The notes under the pieces were generated by a model. It did not search any database. It worked only from the letters and a program-made list of their open reading frames with translations, and was not told the origin of the DNA. Position numbers and translations under genes: made by a program. From DATFWC01 sp045801465 (GTDB taxonomy: Bacteria; Pseudomonadota; Alphaproteobacteria; Rhizobiales; Xanthobacteraceae), in assembly GCA_045801465.1 (NCBI GenBank), contig JBJMSU010000053.1:1-39606 (forward strand): a DNA stretch of 39,606 nt, in the 5' to 3' direction. Shown here one piece after another: positions 27,835-36,889 of the stretch; position 1 is the stretch's first letter, and each line of letters begins with the position of its first letter.

Positions 27835-28956
27835 TCATGCGTTCGCGCGTGGTAGCGCCTTTGCCAACACGCCGCCGGTCAGCGGCTGCGCCACGCCGGT
27901 CGTGGTCGGGAACGTGATCGGCAATCCGTGCAAGGTTCGCACCGCCAGATAGGCGAAAGCCTGCGCCTCGAGCGCATCCGCCGACCAGCCGACGGCGTCT
28001 GCGGTTTCGACAGTCGCGGGCGACAGCTCTTGGCGAAGCAGGCGCATCAGGGTGCGATTGCGCGCGCCGCCGCCGGCTACGATCCATGTGGACGGCGCGC
28101 GCGGAAGGTGAGCCACCACACGGGCGACGGCCTTGGCGGTCAGCGCCGTCAGCGTCGCCGCCCCGTCGGGCACGGAAAGGTGCGCCAAGTCTTTGCCGAC
28201 ATGCGCGAAGGCGTTGCGGTCGAGCGACTTCGGCACTGGCGCGGCGAAGAACGGGTCGTTCAGCGCGCGCGCGACGAACGCCGCATCGACGGCCCCGCGC
28301 GCCGCCTGATCGCCGTCGCGATCGAGCGCCGCACCGGTGCGCAGGCGCATGAAGTCGTCGATCAGGGCATTGCCGGGTCCGGTGTCGCAGGCAATCGGAT
28401 CGCCCTCGTCGTCGCAATAGGTGATGTTGGCGACGCCGCCGACATTGAGCACGGCAACCGGCCGCGGTCGCTCGAGCTGCGCCACCAGGGCGCGGTGGAA
28501 AACCGGCACCAGCGGCGCCCCTTGCCCGCCTGCCGCCACATCGGCGGCGCGAAAGTCGAACATGACCGGGATACCGAGACGGGCGGCGAGCGCGGCACCG
28601 TCGCCGATCTGCACGGTCAGCTTCCGCTCGGGACGATGCACCAGCGTCTGCCCATGAAAGCCGACCACGTCGAGCGTCGCGGGGTCGACGCCATGGGTGG
28701 CCAGAAACGTTGCGACTGCCTCGGCGTGCAGCCGCGTCAGCAATTCCTCGGCTTCGCCGATCGCGCCAGGACGCGCGTTGCGGTCGGACACATCCACTGC
28801 CTGGCGCAACGCCGCCGCCAGCTTTGCCCGCTCGGCCTCGCTATAGGCCCGGTAGCCGCTCGGCCCAAGGCGAACCAAGTCTCGCCCGTCGGTTTCGACC
28901 AGAGCAATATCGATACCGTCGAGCGACGTCCCGCTCATGAGGCCGATCGCGCGCAC
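27835..28956 (-). CDS. anmK: Anhydro-N-acetylmuramic acid kinase
   Basis: A 373-residue cytosolic kinase that opens the anhydro ring of 1,6-anhydro-MurNAc and phosphorylates it, recycling cell-wall sugar. Family marks are AIGLMSGTSLDGID at the start (phosphate loop), GFHGQTLVHRP, IGDGAALAARLGIPVMFDFRAADVAAGGQGAPLVP-type central block, NVGGVANIT, DTGPGNALIDD and the C-terminal VAGGGARNRTLMRLL. The start is GTG at 28956, with GGAG six bases upstream. It is divergent from tyrS across 74 bp, a pairing I recall in other alphaproteobacteria. Confidence 0.95.
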   Translation of the reverse strand: MRAIGLMSGTSLDGIDIALVETDGRDLVRLGPSGYRAYSEAERAKLAAALRQAVDVSDRNARPGAIGEAEELLTRLHAEAVATFLATHGVDPATLDVVGFHGQTLVHRPERKLTVQIGDGAALAARLGIPVMFDFRAADVAAGGQGAPLVPVFHRALVAQLERPRPVAVLNVGGVANITYCDDEGDPIACDTGPGNALIDDFMRLRTGAALDRDGDQAARGAVDAAFVARALNDPFFAAPVPKSLDRNAFAHVGKDLAHLSVPDGAATLTALTAKAVARVVAHLPRAPSTWIVAGGGARNRTLMRLLRQELSPATVETADAVGWSADALEAQAFAYLAVRTLHGLPITFPTTTGVAQPLTGGVLAKALPRANA

Positions 28957-29030
28957 AGCATCTCCGTCTCAGGTTTAAATCGCGTGGCGGACCTGATAAA
29001 CACCGCCAAGCGCTGCGTCGAGACTAACCC

Positions 29031-30284
29031 ATGTCCGATTACAAGTCCGATTTTCTACGCGTGCTGGCGAGCCGAGGCTTCATCCATCAAGTCTCCGAGC
29101 CCGAGGCGCTCGACCGGCTCGCGGCCGCGAGCCGGATCACCGCCTATGTGGGCTTCGACTGCACCGCCCCCTCGCTGCATGTCGGCAATCTGTTGTCGAT
29201 CATGCTGCTCTATTGGCTGCAGCAGACCGGGCATCGGCCGATCGCGCTGATGGGCGGCGGCACGACACGGGTCGGCGATCCGTCGGGAAAGGACGAGAGC
29301 CGCAGGCTCCTGAGCGACACGGCGATCAACCAGAACCTCGAGCGGATCAAGGCCGTGTTCGCGCGCTTTCTCACCTTCGGCGAAGCGCCTGAGCATGCCG
29401 TGATGGCCAACAATGCCGACTGGCTGAACACCCTCAACTACATCGATTTCCTGCGCGACGTCGGCCAACATTTTTCGGTCAACCGCATGCTGTCGTTCGA
29501 TTCGGTCAAGCTGCGGCTGGAGCGCCAGCACGAGCTATCGTTTCTCGAATTCAACTACATGATTCTGCAGGCCTACGACTTCGTCGAGCTCTACAAGCGC
29601 CATGGCTGCGTGCTGCAGATGGGCGGGTCGGACCAGTGGGGCAACATCATCAACGGCATCGACCTCGGCCGCCGCATGATGAACGCGCAGCTGTTCGCCC
29701 TCACCACGCCGCTGATCACCACCTCGTCGGGCGCCAAGATGGGCAAGACGGCGACGGGTGCCGTCTGGCTCAACGCCGACATGGTGAGCCCGTACGACTA
29801 CTGGCAGTTCTGGCGCAACACTGAAGACGGCGACGTGGCGCGCTTCCTCAAGCTGTTCACGATTCTGCCGCTCGACGAGATTGGCCGCCTCGCCGCACTC
29901 GAAGGCCAAGAGCTCAACGACGCCAAGAAAGTGCTCGCCACCGAGGCCACTGCCCTCGTGCACGGGCGGGCGGCGGCCGAGCAGGCCGCCGAGACCGCGC
30001 GTCGCACCTTCGAGGAAGGTGCGGTGGCGGAGACTTTGCCGTCGGTGGAGATCCCGCGCGCGGAGCTGGAGCAGGGGCTCGGCGTTCTCACCGCCTTCGT
30101 GCGCGCCGGCCTCGTCACCTCGACGAGCGAGGCGCGCCGTCAGATCCAAGCCGGCGGCTTACGCGTGAATGATGAGACCGTCAGCGACGAGCGCATGGTG
30201 CTCACGCCGCGCCATCTCACGCCCGAGGGCGTGATCAAGCTGTCGCGCGGGCGCAAACGGCACGTGCTGCTGAAGCCGGTGTGA
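29031..30284 (+). CDS. tyrS: Tyrosyl-tRNA synthetase
   Basis: A 417-residue class I aminoacyl-tRNA synthetase charging tRNA-Tyr. The HIGH-type motif is HVGN (50-53) after GFDCTAPSLH. The KMSKS-type loop is KMGKT (236-240). QMGGSDQWGNI is specific for TyrRS. The C-terminal S4-like RNA-binding domain ends the protein (SEARRQIQAGGLRVN). The length is typical of the short bacterial form. It stands alone on the plus strand and is convergent with the AsmA-like gene. Confidence 0.97.
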   Translation: MSDYKSDFLRVLASRGFIHQVSEPEALDRLAAASRITAYVGFDCTAPSLHVGNLLSIMLLYWLQQTGHRPIALMGGGTTRVGDPSGKDESRRLLSDTAINQNLERIKAVFARFLTFGEAPEHAVMANNADWLNTLNYIDFLRDVGQHFSVNRMLSFDSVKLRLERQHELSFLEFNYMILQAYDFVELYKRHGCVLQMGGSDQWGNIINGIDLGRRMMNAQLFALTTPLITTSSGAKMGKTATGAVWLNADMVSPYDYWQFWRNTEDGDVARFLKLFTILPLDEIGRLAALEGQELNDAKKVLATEATALVHGRAAAEQAAETARRTFEEGAVAETLPSVEIPRAELEQGLGVLTAFVRAGLVTSTSEARRQIQAGGLRVNDETVSDERMVLTPRHLTPEGVIKLSRGRKRHVLLKPV

Positions 30285-30324
30285 ATCGTCGCGTCTGCGG
30301 CGGCTCGCCCACCCCGCGAAGCGG

Positions 30325-33300
30325 CTATTGCCGGGACGACTCGCCGGTGACGATGCCGTCGTCGCCGTGGCGGAATTCGAACAATTTGCGCAGGAATCCC
30401 GGCGCCACCGCCGACATTGGGTTGACCCGCAGGACCATGCCGTTGGGCGGGCCGACGACTTCGTAGGTCACTCCCAAGAGCCCCTCTCTCGGCCCGCCGA
30501 AGAACATGCCGAGGACCGGAAACTGGCCCGGCAGGTTGTTGAGCGCGCAGGCGGGAATGAAGGTGCCGCGCAGCCTCGTATCGTCGCGCAGAAAGTCGAT
30601 CTGGCCGTCCATGGTGGCGCAGACCGCCATCCCCCACACGTTTCCTTCACGAATGGACAGCCGGCCGGGCGAGCGGGTGAATTCGATCCGCATGCGCGAG
30701 AATTCCACGCCGATATTGCGCATCGGCCCGGTGCGGTACGCCGAATCGGGCGGCGGCGCGCTCGAAGCGACGCGATCGAGCGCCGATTCGCCGCGCACGC
30801 TGAAGTCGCTGATGTTGAGGGTCCCTTCCTTCGCGCTCTGGTCGCCGCTCGGCGGCTCCATGGCGACCCACATCCGGCCCCCAGAGATGCGGGAATACAT
30901 ATCGGTGAAACGAAACAGCGCGCCTGCATCGGCGCTCTCGACATACATGACCTGGCGTCCGGAACGCCCGCGCAAGTCGCCGCTCAACGCCGCGTCGAGG
31001 CCGATCTTGGCATTCATGCCGAAGGCGCGGATGTGGCCGGCGCGCCGCGACAATCTCAGCTCGAGGCCGCGCAAGGCTTCGCCGTGGAAGCCGGCGACCG
31101 CTCCGACCTTGATGTCGAGATCGAGGTCATACAAGGGGCGCGGTGCATTCGGATCGGCCGGACCGGCCGCCATCGACTTGATGAAGCCACGGCCGTCATA
31201 GACATCGCCGCGCACGGTGACCTTGAGCGTTCCGTCGGCTCCGCGCTCGGCCTTGACCGAGGCCTTGTCGCCGTCGGAGAGCGCGAAGTTGGGGAAATTC
31301 GCCCACACGAGCTCGCCCGCGGCGTCGATTTCGATGTTGCCCTTGACCCGCGCGCCGGAACCTTCCAGCGCCAGATCGTCGATGCGGCGCGACTGCGGCT
31401 TCTCGATCAGGGTGAAGGTGGCGCGCGCCGGCTTGCCGGCCGCCTTGTTCCAGCCGGGCAGCAGATCGGCGACCTTGGCCTGGGTAAGATCGGCATCGAC
31501 CGCGTAGCGGTTGTCGCCTTCGCCGGCGGCGATCTTGCCGTTGAATTTGACCGGAATCGGTCCCGTCAGCGCGCCGCCGAGCTCGAAGCCGAGATAGCTG
31601 CGCGCCGCGTCGTCGAGCACGGTCTGGGCGCGGGCTTCCGCATCGCCCTCGGGTTTCTTGCGGTAGTCGACGGCCACCACGGCGTTGCCAATCCGCGCGT
31701 CGCCATTGACCCGAAAGCCTTGCGGACTGGCGTTGACGCGCAGGATCGGCGCCTCCGCCTTCAAGCCGCGCACGAGCTTTTCGGCGGAGAAGTTCGTCAC
31801 TTCGGCATCGAAATTGTACGCGACTTCGCTCTTGGTGAGATCATTCTTGAGCGGCAGGGACAGCGAGAACTGCGCCGAGATGGCGCCGCGCGTCGTCGCC
31901 GCGTCCATCTGGAAACCGGTCGCTCCCTTGAGCGGTTCCATGCCGGCAAGCTCGATCGCCGCATCGGCGGGCCCCTCCAGGCGCATCTTCACGCGCGCCC
32001 AGGGCGGCTTGGCCTCGGTGTCGGCCACCTCGAACGTCCCGTTGGAGACGGTGACCTTGCGACCGGACGGCAAGTCGACGGTGCCGCGCCCGAGCGTCAC
32101 GGTTGCGGTCCGCCCTCTGAACCGCGCGACGAGATCGGCGTCGCGGACGGCCGGCAGCGTATCGACCGGCCGCAGGCTCGCCGTGCCGACAATCTCGCCG
32201 AACAGACCGTCCTCCGGAACCGGCGGGCCGCCCGGCTTCAGCGTATGCCATGGGGCGTTGGTGGCGATCTCGAGCCGCTCCACGGTGCCGGCGGTAAAAT
32301 GATCGATCACCCACGCGCGCAGCGGCGGGACGATGAAAACGGGCCACAGCCGCTTGAGCGTGACCATGGTCATGCGGGTTGCCGCCATGCCCATGGTCAG
32401 GCGCGCCTCGTCGGCATAGTCCACCGCCGCCGAGAAGGCCACGCCGGCCGCCATGCCGCTCAGATCGCCCTGGTCGATGATGAATCGTTTTTTGGCCGTA
32501 TCGATGCGGGCGCGGACGGTGACACGATCGAGAACCAGCGGCGGCTCGCGCGTGCGCTCGCCGGCGCCGAGCACGACCAATCCTCGATTGACGCTGAGCC
32601 CCCAGGGATCGTCCGGCCGCCGCGGCGCCTGCAGATGGCCGAGGAAACTGATCCGGTTGCCCCCCGAATGCAGCTCGAAAGGAAGGTGGAGAACGCGGTT
32701 GGCGGCATCCCAGCGCAGCTCCAGCTGCGCCTCGTCGACGAGCACGCGGGACGCGGGGACATTGGCGGTGCCGATGAAACCGGCGCCGCCGACGATCCGG
32801 CCTTCCGCCATGTGCACGCTGCCGTCGGCGGCGATCTCCGCGCGCACGATGGCCGAAATCGGCACGTCGGCAGCAAGCGTGTCGTCGTCAACACGCAGCG
32901 CCAGCAGGATGTCCTTGGGCGAGACGTCGCGGACGACGGCCTCGATGGCGCGGCGTCCTTCGCCGCGCGGTGCGACCGTCGCCGTCAAGGACCACGGTCC
33001 GTCGGTGCCGCTCGACGTGACGGCGAAGGCGACGCCGCCTTCGCGCGGCCGGGTGAGACTGAAATTGATGTTCTGGAAATTCCATTGCTTGCCGCTGCGC
33101 TGATCGTCGACCACCAGGGCGCCGTTCTTCAGGCCGACCTCGGTAAGGTCGCGTCCGTCGAATCCCAGCGCATCGAGACCGTCGAGCCACGCCAGCAGGG
33201 CCGAGAATGTGCTCTGCTGGCTCGCCGCATTGGCATCGCCGCCGCGCGGGGCGGGTACCGAGCCAGTGATCATGCCGGCTTGGGGAATGGCGGCAATGAC

Positions 33301-33936
33301 CGGATACGCCGGGATCGCGCGCTGCTCGGCGCCGGCGAACACGTTCACCTGACCGTCGGATTCGACTCTGACCGCCATGGTGGCGCCGATCAGGCTCAAG
33401 CGCACGGCCTGCACCTGCCCCATCAGCAGGCTCGATCCGGACAGCCCGACCTCCGCCTTGGGGGCGTTCGCCACGATGGCGCCGGCGCGGTCGCGCACGA
33501 CGATGTCGCGCAGCCGCAAAGCGGTCCGGCCGTCATCGTCGCGCTCGAGCTGGGTTCCGCCGACCTCGATATGGTGGCCGCCGCCCAGGCGCTCCTCGAT
33601 CGCCGAAGTGAGCCACGGCGTGGCCATGTCGAGCGATAAGGGCCCGCTGGCGAGCCGCCACCACAGGAGCGCGGTCGCGACCAGGAGAACCGCGGACACT
33701 GCGCTGCCCGCATAGACGACGCGGCGGACCAGCGGACGGTCCATGTGCAGAAACTCGGCCAGCCGATGAACGAGCGGGCGCTCCATGTGGAGAAGCTCGG
33801 CGAGGCAATGCTCGGTCGGCCAGGTGTCGTGACGGCGCGCTGCGCGTACGGCCATGAGCGCACGCCAATGCAGATGCATGGCGGCCCACGTCCGGCTCAG
33901 CGCCGAGACACCTGCTCTCACGTGCCTCTTTGTCAT
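30325..33936 (-). CDS. Large AsmA/YhdP-like envelope protein (DUF3971-type)
   Basis: A 1203-residue protein with one N-terminal transmembrane helix (about 73-93, VVYAGSAVSAVLLVATALLW) and a very long beta-rich periplasmic part. Architecture and stretches such as PLSLDMATPWLTSAIEERLG and LKRLWPVFIVPPLRAWVIDHF resemble the YhdP/AsmA-like C-terminal family. These are bridge-like proteins thought to carry phospholipids between the inner and outer membranes. The cytoplasmic N-terminus carries a 14-residue tandem repeat (46-59 and 60-73). ATG 33936 lacks a clear Shine-Dalgarno sequence; M20 is an alternative. It lies divergent from the Bcp gene. Confidence 0.85.
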   Translation of the reverse strand: MTKRHVRAGVSALSRTWAAMHLHWRALMAVRAARRHDTWPTEHCLAELLHMERPLVHRLAEFLHMDRPLVRRVVYAGSAVSAVLLVATALLWWRLASGPLSLDMATPWLTSAIEERLGGGHHIEVGGTQLERDDDGRTALRLRDIVVRDRAGAIVANAPKAEVGLSGSSLLMGQVQAVRLSLIGATMAVRVESDGQVNVFAGAEQRAIPAYPVIAAIPQAGMITGSVPAPRGGDANAASQQSTFSALLAWLDGLDALGFDGRDLTEVGLKNGALVVDDQRSGKQWNFQNINFSLTRPREGGVAFAVTSSGTDGPWSLTATVAPRGEGRRAIEAVVRDVSPKDILLALRVDDDTLAADVPISAIVRAEIAADGSVHMAEGRIVGGAGFIGTANVPASRVLVDEAQLELRWDAANRVLHLPFELHSGGNRISFLGHLQAPRRPDDPWGLSVNRGLVVLGAGERTREPPLVLDRVTVRARIDTAKKRFIIDQGDLSGMAAGVAFSAAVDYADEARLTMGMAATRMTMVTLKRLWPVFIVPPLRAWVIDHFTAGTVERLEIATNAPWHTLKPGGPPVPEDGLFGEIVGTASLRPVDTLPAVRDADLVARFRGRTATVTLGRGTVDLPSGRKVTVSNGTFEVADTEAKPPWARVKMRLEGPADAAIELAGMEPLKGATGFQMDAATTRGAISAQFSLSLPLKNDLTKSEVAYNFDAEVTNFSAEKLVRGLKAEAPILRVNASPQGFRVNGDARIGNAVVAVDYRKKPEGDAEARAQTVLDDAARSYLGFELGGALTGPIPVKFNGKIAAGEGDNRYAVDADLTQAKVADLLPGWNKAAGKPARATFTLIEKPQSRRIDDLALEGSGARVKGNIEIDAAGELVWANFPNFALSDGDKASVKAERGADGTLKVTVRGDVYDGRGFIKSMAAGPADPNAPRPLYDLDLDIKVGAVAGFHGEALRGLELRLSRRAGHIRAFGMNAKIGLDAALSGDLRGRSGRQVMYVESADAGALFRFTDMYSRISGGRMWVAMEPPSGDQSAKEGTLNISDFSVRGESALDRVASSAPPPDSAYRTGPMRNIGVEFSRMRIEFTRSPGRLSIREGNVWGMAVCATMDGQIDFLRDDTRLRGTFIPACALNNLPGQFPVLGMFFGGPREGLLGVTYEVVGPPNGMVLRVNPMSAVAPGFLRKLFEFRHGDDGIVTGESSRQ

Positions 33937-34095
33937 TCGTCGCTGGACATCCCCCTTAACGCCGTCGTCCGGCTCGACCGCCCTGGCCCGGCCGCCCCCT
34001 GCGCGAGGTTCGCGCAGAAACCCACTGATTCCTCAGCCCTCTCCCGATGTATAGGCGGCCCAAATGACCCTGTGAAAGCGACGAAAGGAAGGCAC

Positions 34096-34563
34096 ATGAG
34101 CGAGCTTGCCGCGGGCGCTGCCGCCCCGTCCTTCACGCTGCCGAGCGACGGCGGCGCGACGGTTTCGCTCGCCGATTATCACGGCAAGAAGCTCGTGCTC
34201 TACCTTTACCCGCGCGCCGATACCCCTGGCTGTACGCGCGAGGCTCAGGCTTTTTCGGCGCTGGCACCGGCGTTTGCCGCTGCCGGCACGGCCGTGCTCG
34301 GGGTCTCCGCCGATCCGGTCGCCGCGCAGGACGCCTTCAAGGCGAAATACCAGCTGGCGATCCCGCTCGCCTCCGACGAGAAACACAAGATGCTCCAGGC
34401 CTACGGCGTCTGGGGCAAGAAGTCGATGTACGGGAAAACCTTCATGGGAATCGTGCGCACCACATTCCTCATCGGTCTCGACGGCAAAATCGCCCGCAAA
34501 TGGGCCAAGGTGAAGGTCGACGGGCATGCCGAGGAGGTGCTCGCCGCCGCCAAGGCACTGTGA
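34096..34563 (+). CDS. bcp: Bcp-type thioredoxin-dependent peroxiredoxin
   Basis: A 155-residue AhpC/TSA-family peroxidase that detoxifies hydroperoxides using thioredoxin or a similar reductant. The peroxidatic cysteine is C46 in RADTPGCTREAQAF. The second cysteine found five residues later in many Bcp proteins is replaced (TREAQ), and no other cysteine is present, so this is a 1-Cys form. AAGGAAGG lies just before the ATG, which decides the start against a long upstream open frame. It is divergent from the AsmA-like gene and stands 157 bp ahead of the M23 gene. Confidence 0.93.
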   Translation: MSELAAGAAAPSFTLPSDGGATVSLADYHGKKLVLYLYPRADTPGCTREAQAFSALAPAFAAAGTAVLGVSADPVAAQDAFKAKYQLAIPLASDEKHKMLQAYGVWGKKSMYGKTFMGIVRTTFLIGLDGKIARKWAKVKVDGHAEEVLAAAKAL

Positions 34564-34720
34564 TTCGGGGAGCTCGAAGCGGCGCAAGGTCTCGTCCTGT
34601 CGGATACGGGTGATAAGAGTCTAACACGATTGGTTTGCGGAAAATTAACCATGACTTGCTGAGATCGGCGGCGTGAGTTCCGCGTGCGTCGGTCCGGTTC
34701 GGATCGGCGGGAGAGCGCCG

Positions 34721-36082
34721 ATGTTGCACCGTTGGACCGATCGCCGCCACGCCAGCGAGGCTTATGCCAGCGAGGCCTACGGTTACGGCTATGCCGCCGC
34801 GCCGGCACATCCGGCACCCACGGTGCCAAGTCGCCGATCGCCGGCGCCAGCCGATTTCACGCTGCGTCACGGCGCCCGCCAGGTGCGTCTCGGCCCGGTC
34901 GCCTTCTGGACCGTGGTCGGCACGCTGGTCATCATGGCGGTCTGGTCGGTGGCGACCGCGACCTACTTCGCCTTTCGCGATGACCTGCTGACCCGGCTGA
35001 TCGCCCGCCAGGCGGACATGCAGTACGCCTATGAGGACCGCATCGCTGAGCTCCGATCGCAGATGGACCGGCTGACCAGTCGCCAATTGCTGGATCAGGA
35101 GCAGTTCGAACAGAAGCTCGAGCAATTGACCCGTCGGCAGTCGACGCTCGAATCCCGCGCCACGGCGCTCTCCGGCGTGGCGGATCCGACCCCCACCGGC
35201 TCCGTCAAGCCGCCTGCCCGCACCACCGCGACGGAAACCGCGCCCGCCAAGCCCTCGCCCATCAGCGACCGGCTGATTCTGATGCCGCCGCCGGATCGCG
35301 AGGCGCGGCTGGAATCGCGCGCGCTGCCGACGCTCGCCAATCGCGTGAGCGCCAGCAAGACCGGCGGCGGGGTCGAAGCCACGCTGGCCCGGCTGCAGGA
35401 CTCGCTCGATCGCGTCGAAGCACGTCAGGCTGCACTGCTCAATGGACTGGAAGAGACCTATGACGCCAAGGCGCGGCGCATGCGCCGGGTGCTTGGCGAC
35501 CTCGGCCTCGACGTCGGCAAGATGCCCAGCATCGGCACGCCAGGCTCGACCGGCGGTCCGTTCGTGCCGGTCACGCCGCGCGGCGAGAGCGGCGCGTTCG
35601 AGCGCCAGCTCTATCGGATCAACAGCACTCGCGCCCACGTCGAGCACCTCAATCGCGCTCTGGTCGCGGTGCCGATCCGCCGGCCTTTGGCGGGCGAGCT
35701 GGAGACCAACTCGGGCTTCGGCGTGCGCATGGACCCGTTCGTCCGCTCGCTGGCAATGCATACGGGCCTCGACTTCCGCGCCAATACCGGCGAGCCGGTG
35801 CGCGCCACGGCGGCCGGCAAGGTCGTCACCGCCGGCTGGAGCGGCGGCTACGGCAAGATGGTCGAGATCGATCACGGCAATGGGCTTTCGACGCGCTACG
35901 GCCATCTGTCGGCGATCGATGTCGCGGAGGGACAGACCGTCCGTATCGGCCAGATGATCGGCAAGGTCGGCACCACCGGGCGCTCGACCGGCCCGCACCT
36001 GCACTACGAGACGCGCGTCGATGGCGACGCCGTCGATCCGCAGCGATTCCTCCGCGCGGCGATCCGGCTGGGCGGGTTGTGA
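34721..36082 (+). CDS. Membrane-anchored M23 family peptidase (LytM domain)
   Basis: A 453-residue cell-wall endopeptidase or amidase activator. A tyrosine/alanine-rich cytoplasmic tail with the tandem ASEAY-ASEAY (11-20) precedes a transmembrane helix (about 63-85, FWTVVGTLVIMAVW). A coiled-coil region (about 95-145 and 210-250) follows. The C-terminal LytM domain carries HTGLD (H347, D351) and HLH (H426, H428), so all zinc ligands are present and it may be enzymatically active, unlike EnvC/NlpD. GGGAG seven bases before ATG 34721 favours it over the GTG at 34673. The arrangement of one helix, coiled coil and LytM suits a divisome or cell-wall growth role. Confidence 0.9.
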   Translation: MLHRWTDRRHASEAYASEAYGYGYAAAPAHPAPTVPSRRSPAPADFTLRHGARQVRLGPVAFWTVVGTLVIMAVWSVATATYFAFRDDLLTRLIARQADMQYAYEDRIAELRSQMDRLTSRQLLDQEQFEQKLEQLTRRQSTLESRATALSGVADPTPTGSVKPPARTTATETAPAKPSPISDRLILMPPPDREARLESRALPTLANRVSASKTGGGVEATLARLQDSLDRVEARQAALLNGLEETYDAKARRMRRVLGDLGLDVGKMPSIGTPGSTGGPFVPVTPRGESGAFERQLYRINSTRAHVEHLNRALVAVPIRRPLAGELETNSGFGVRMDPFVRSLAMHTGLDFRANTGEPVRATAAGKVVTAGWSGGYGKMVEIDHGNGLSTRYGHLSAIDVAEGQTVRIGQMIGKVGTTGRSTGPHLHYETRVDGDAVDPQRFLRAAIRLGGL

Positions 36083-36170
36083 GCATCGCTGCGCCCGTGG
36101 CGCTGATGCGCCGCGCGGCGATTTCATGTTGCACGTGTCGACGCGCCGCTTCCGCCGGAACTGCTGCGCA

Positions 36171-36203
36171 TTTTGACTGTCAGCAGGTGTTTTGACTGTC
36201 AGC
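36171..36203. repeat. Two direct copies of TTTTGACTGTCAGC upstream of the antitoxin
   Basis: The 14-base unit occurs at 36171-36184 and 36190-36203, a 19-bp period. Each holds the palindrome TGAC-T-GTCA, so both copies present the same face of the helix at about two turns. The pair lies 25 bp before the antitoxin start and could be an autoregulatory operator, or TTGACT could be a -35 box. Confidence 0.55.
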
Positions 36204-36227
36204 GCATGGCTCCATAAAATGCAGGCC

Positions 36228-36488
36228 ATGGACGTGACCATTCACATTCCCGATGATCTCGCGACCCGGCTCGGGACAGCCGTCGATTTGCCTCGCCGGG
36301 TGCTCGAGGCACTCGCGGTCGAAGAGTTCCGATTGGGGCGCCTCACGCAGCCGGAATTGCGCCGTTTGCTTGGATTACCGACGCGTCAAGCGCTGGACGC
36401 GTTCCTCAAGGCCGACGAGGTCTACATTCCGTTTACAGTCGACGACCTGAATCACGATAGGAATGATCTTCGGCGCCTTGGATTCTGA
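36228..36488 (+). CDS. UPF0175 family antitoxin-like protein
   Basis: An 86-residue protein of the UPF0175 family, the usual partner of PIN-like DUF3368 toxins. The opening VTIHIPDDLATRLG, the central RVLEALAVEEFRLGRLTQPELRRLLGL and the tail LKADEVYIPFTVDDLNHD match the family plan, with a helix-turn-helix-like middle that probably binds DNA. ATG 36228 begins at the conserved MDVTIHIPDD; ATG 36219 is also possible, and the TTG further upstream is unlikely. It is followed 19 bp later by a toxin gene that appears to be broken, so it may now be an orphan antitoxin. Confidence 0.82.
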   Translation: MDVTIHIPDDLATRLGTAVDLPRRVLEALAVEEFRLGRLTQPELRRLLGLPTRQALDAFLKADEVYIPFTVDDLNHDRNDLRRLGF

Positions 36489-36505
36489 CCGCAGATTCTG
36501 ACCGC
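36481..36505. repeat. Tandem duplication GATTCTGACCGC at the antitoxin-toxin junction
   Basis: The 12-base unit occurs at 36481-36492 and 36494-36505 (13-bp period). The first copy contains the antitoxin TGA stop and the second fills most of the gap to the next ATG. Removing one unit would leave a 6-bp gap, so this looks like a slippage duplication. Confidence 0.7.
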
Positions 36506-36507
36506 CG

Positions 36508-36840
36508 ATGCGGCTCGTCGTCGCCGACACCAGTCCCCTGAACTACCTCGTCTTGATTGGGCAAGTCGAACTTCTACCTGCCCTCTTTGAGAAGGTATTC
36601 GTGCCGCAAATTGTAGGAAACGAGTTGCGACACGACGAGGCTCCAGAGAGCGTACGCCGCGTGATGTGCGCGGTGTCCGTGCTGATGGCAGCGATGACCG
36701 ACAGCGGCTGGGCAATTGCGGCCGGCCGCGGCCGCGCCTGGTTCATGAAACCGGCGCGCGCCAAGCTCATCGGCCGCCTCTCGGGTGCGGTCCTGATCGG
36801 CGGCGGAATGTGGCTGTCGCTGCAGCGCCGCCCGGCATGA
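36508..36840 (+). pseudogene. Chimera: truncated PIN-like (DUF3368) toxin fused in frame to the C-terminus of a LysE/RhtB exporter
   Basis: The 110-residue frame changes identity near residues 50-60. The first part, MRLVVADTSPLNYLVLIG then FVPQIVGNELRH, is the start of a DUF3368 PIN-like nuclease toxin with acidic D7 and E39, and it follows its cognate antitoxin. From about residue 54 (36667) onward, the sequence TDSGWAIAAGRGRAWFMKP and LIGRLSGAVLIGGGMWLSL is the final two-helix part of a LysE/RhtB amino-acid exporter. The toxin has lost its C-terminal half, including the later acidic residues, and the exporter its N-terminal two thirds. Both are probably non-functional, although the fused frame is open and could be made as a membrane-targeted product. 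Confidence 0.78.
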
Positions 36841-36889
36841 AGCACCATGCCTAGAACTCGCCGCTTCGCGAGATGTCGCGCAATCGCCT

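Noticed and set aside
30328..33639. An 1103-codon open frame on the plus strand opposite the AsmA-like gene
   Set aside because: It is the high-GC antisense shadow of a well-supported 1203-residue gene; the product is rich in Arg, His, Asp and Gly with no domain or hydrophobic pattern.
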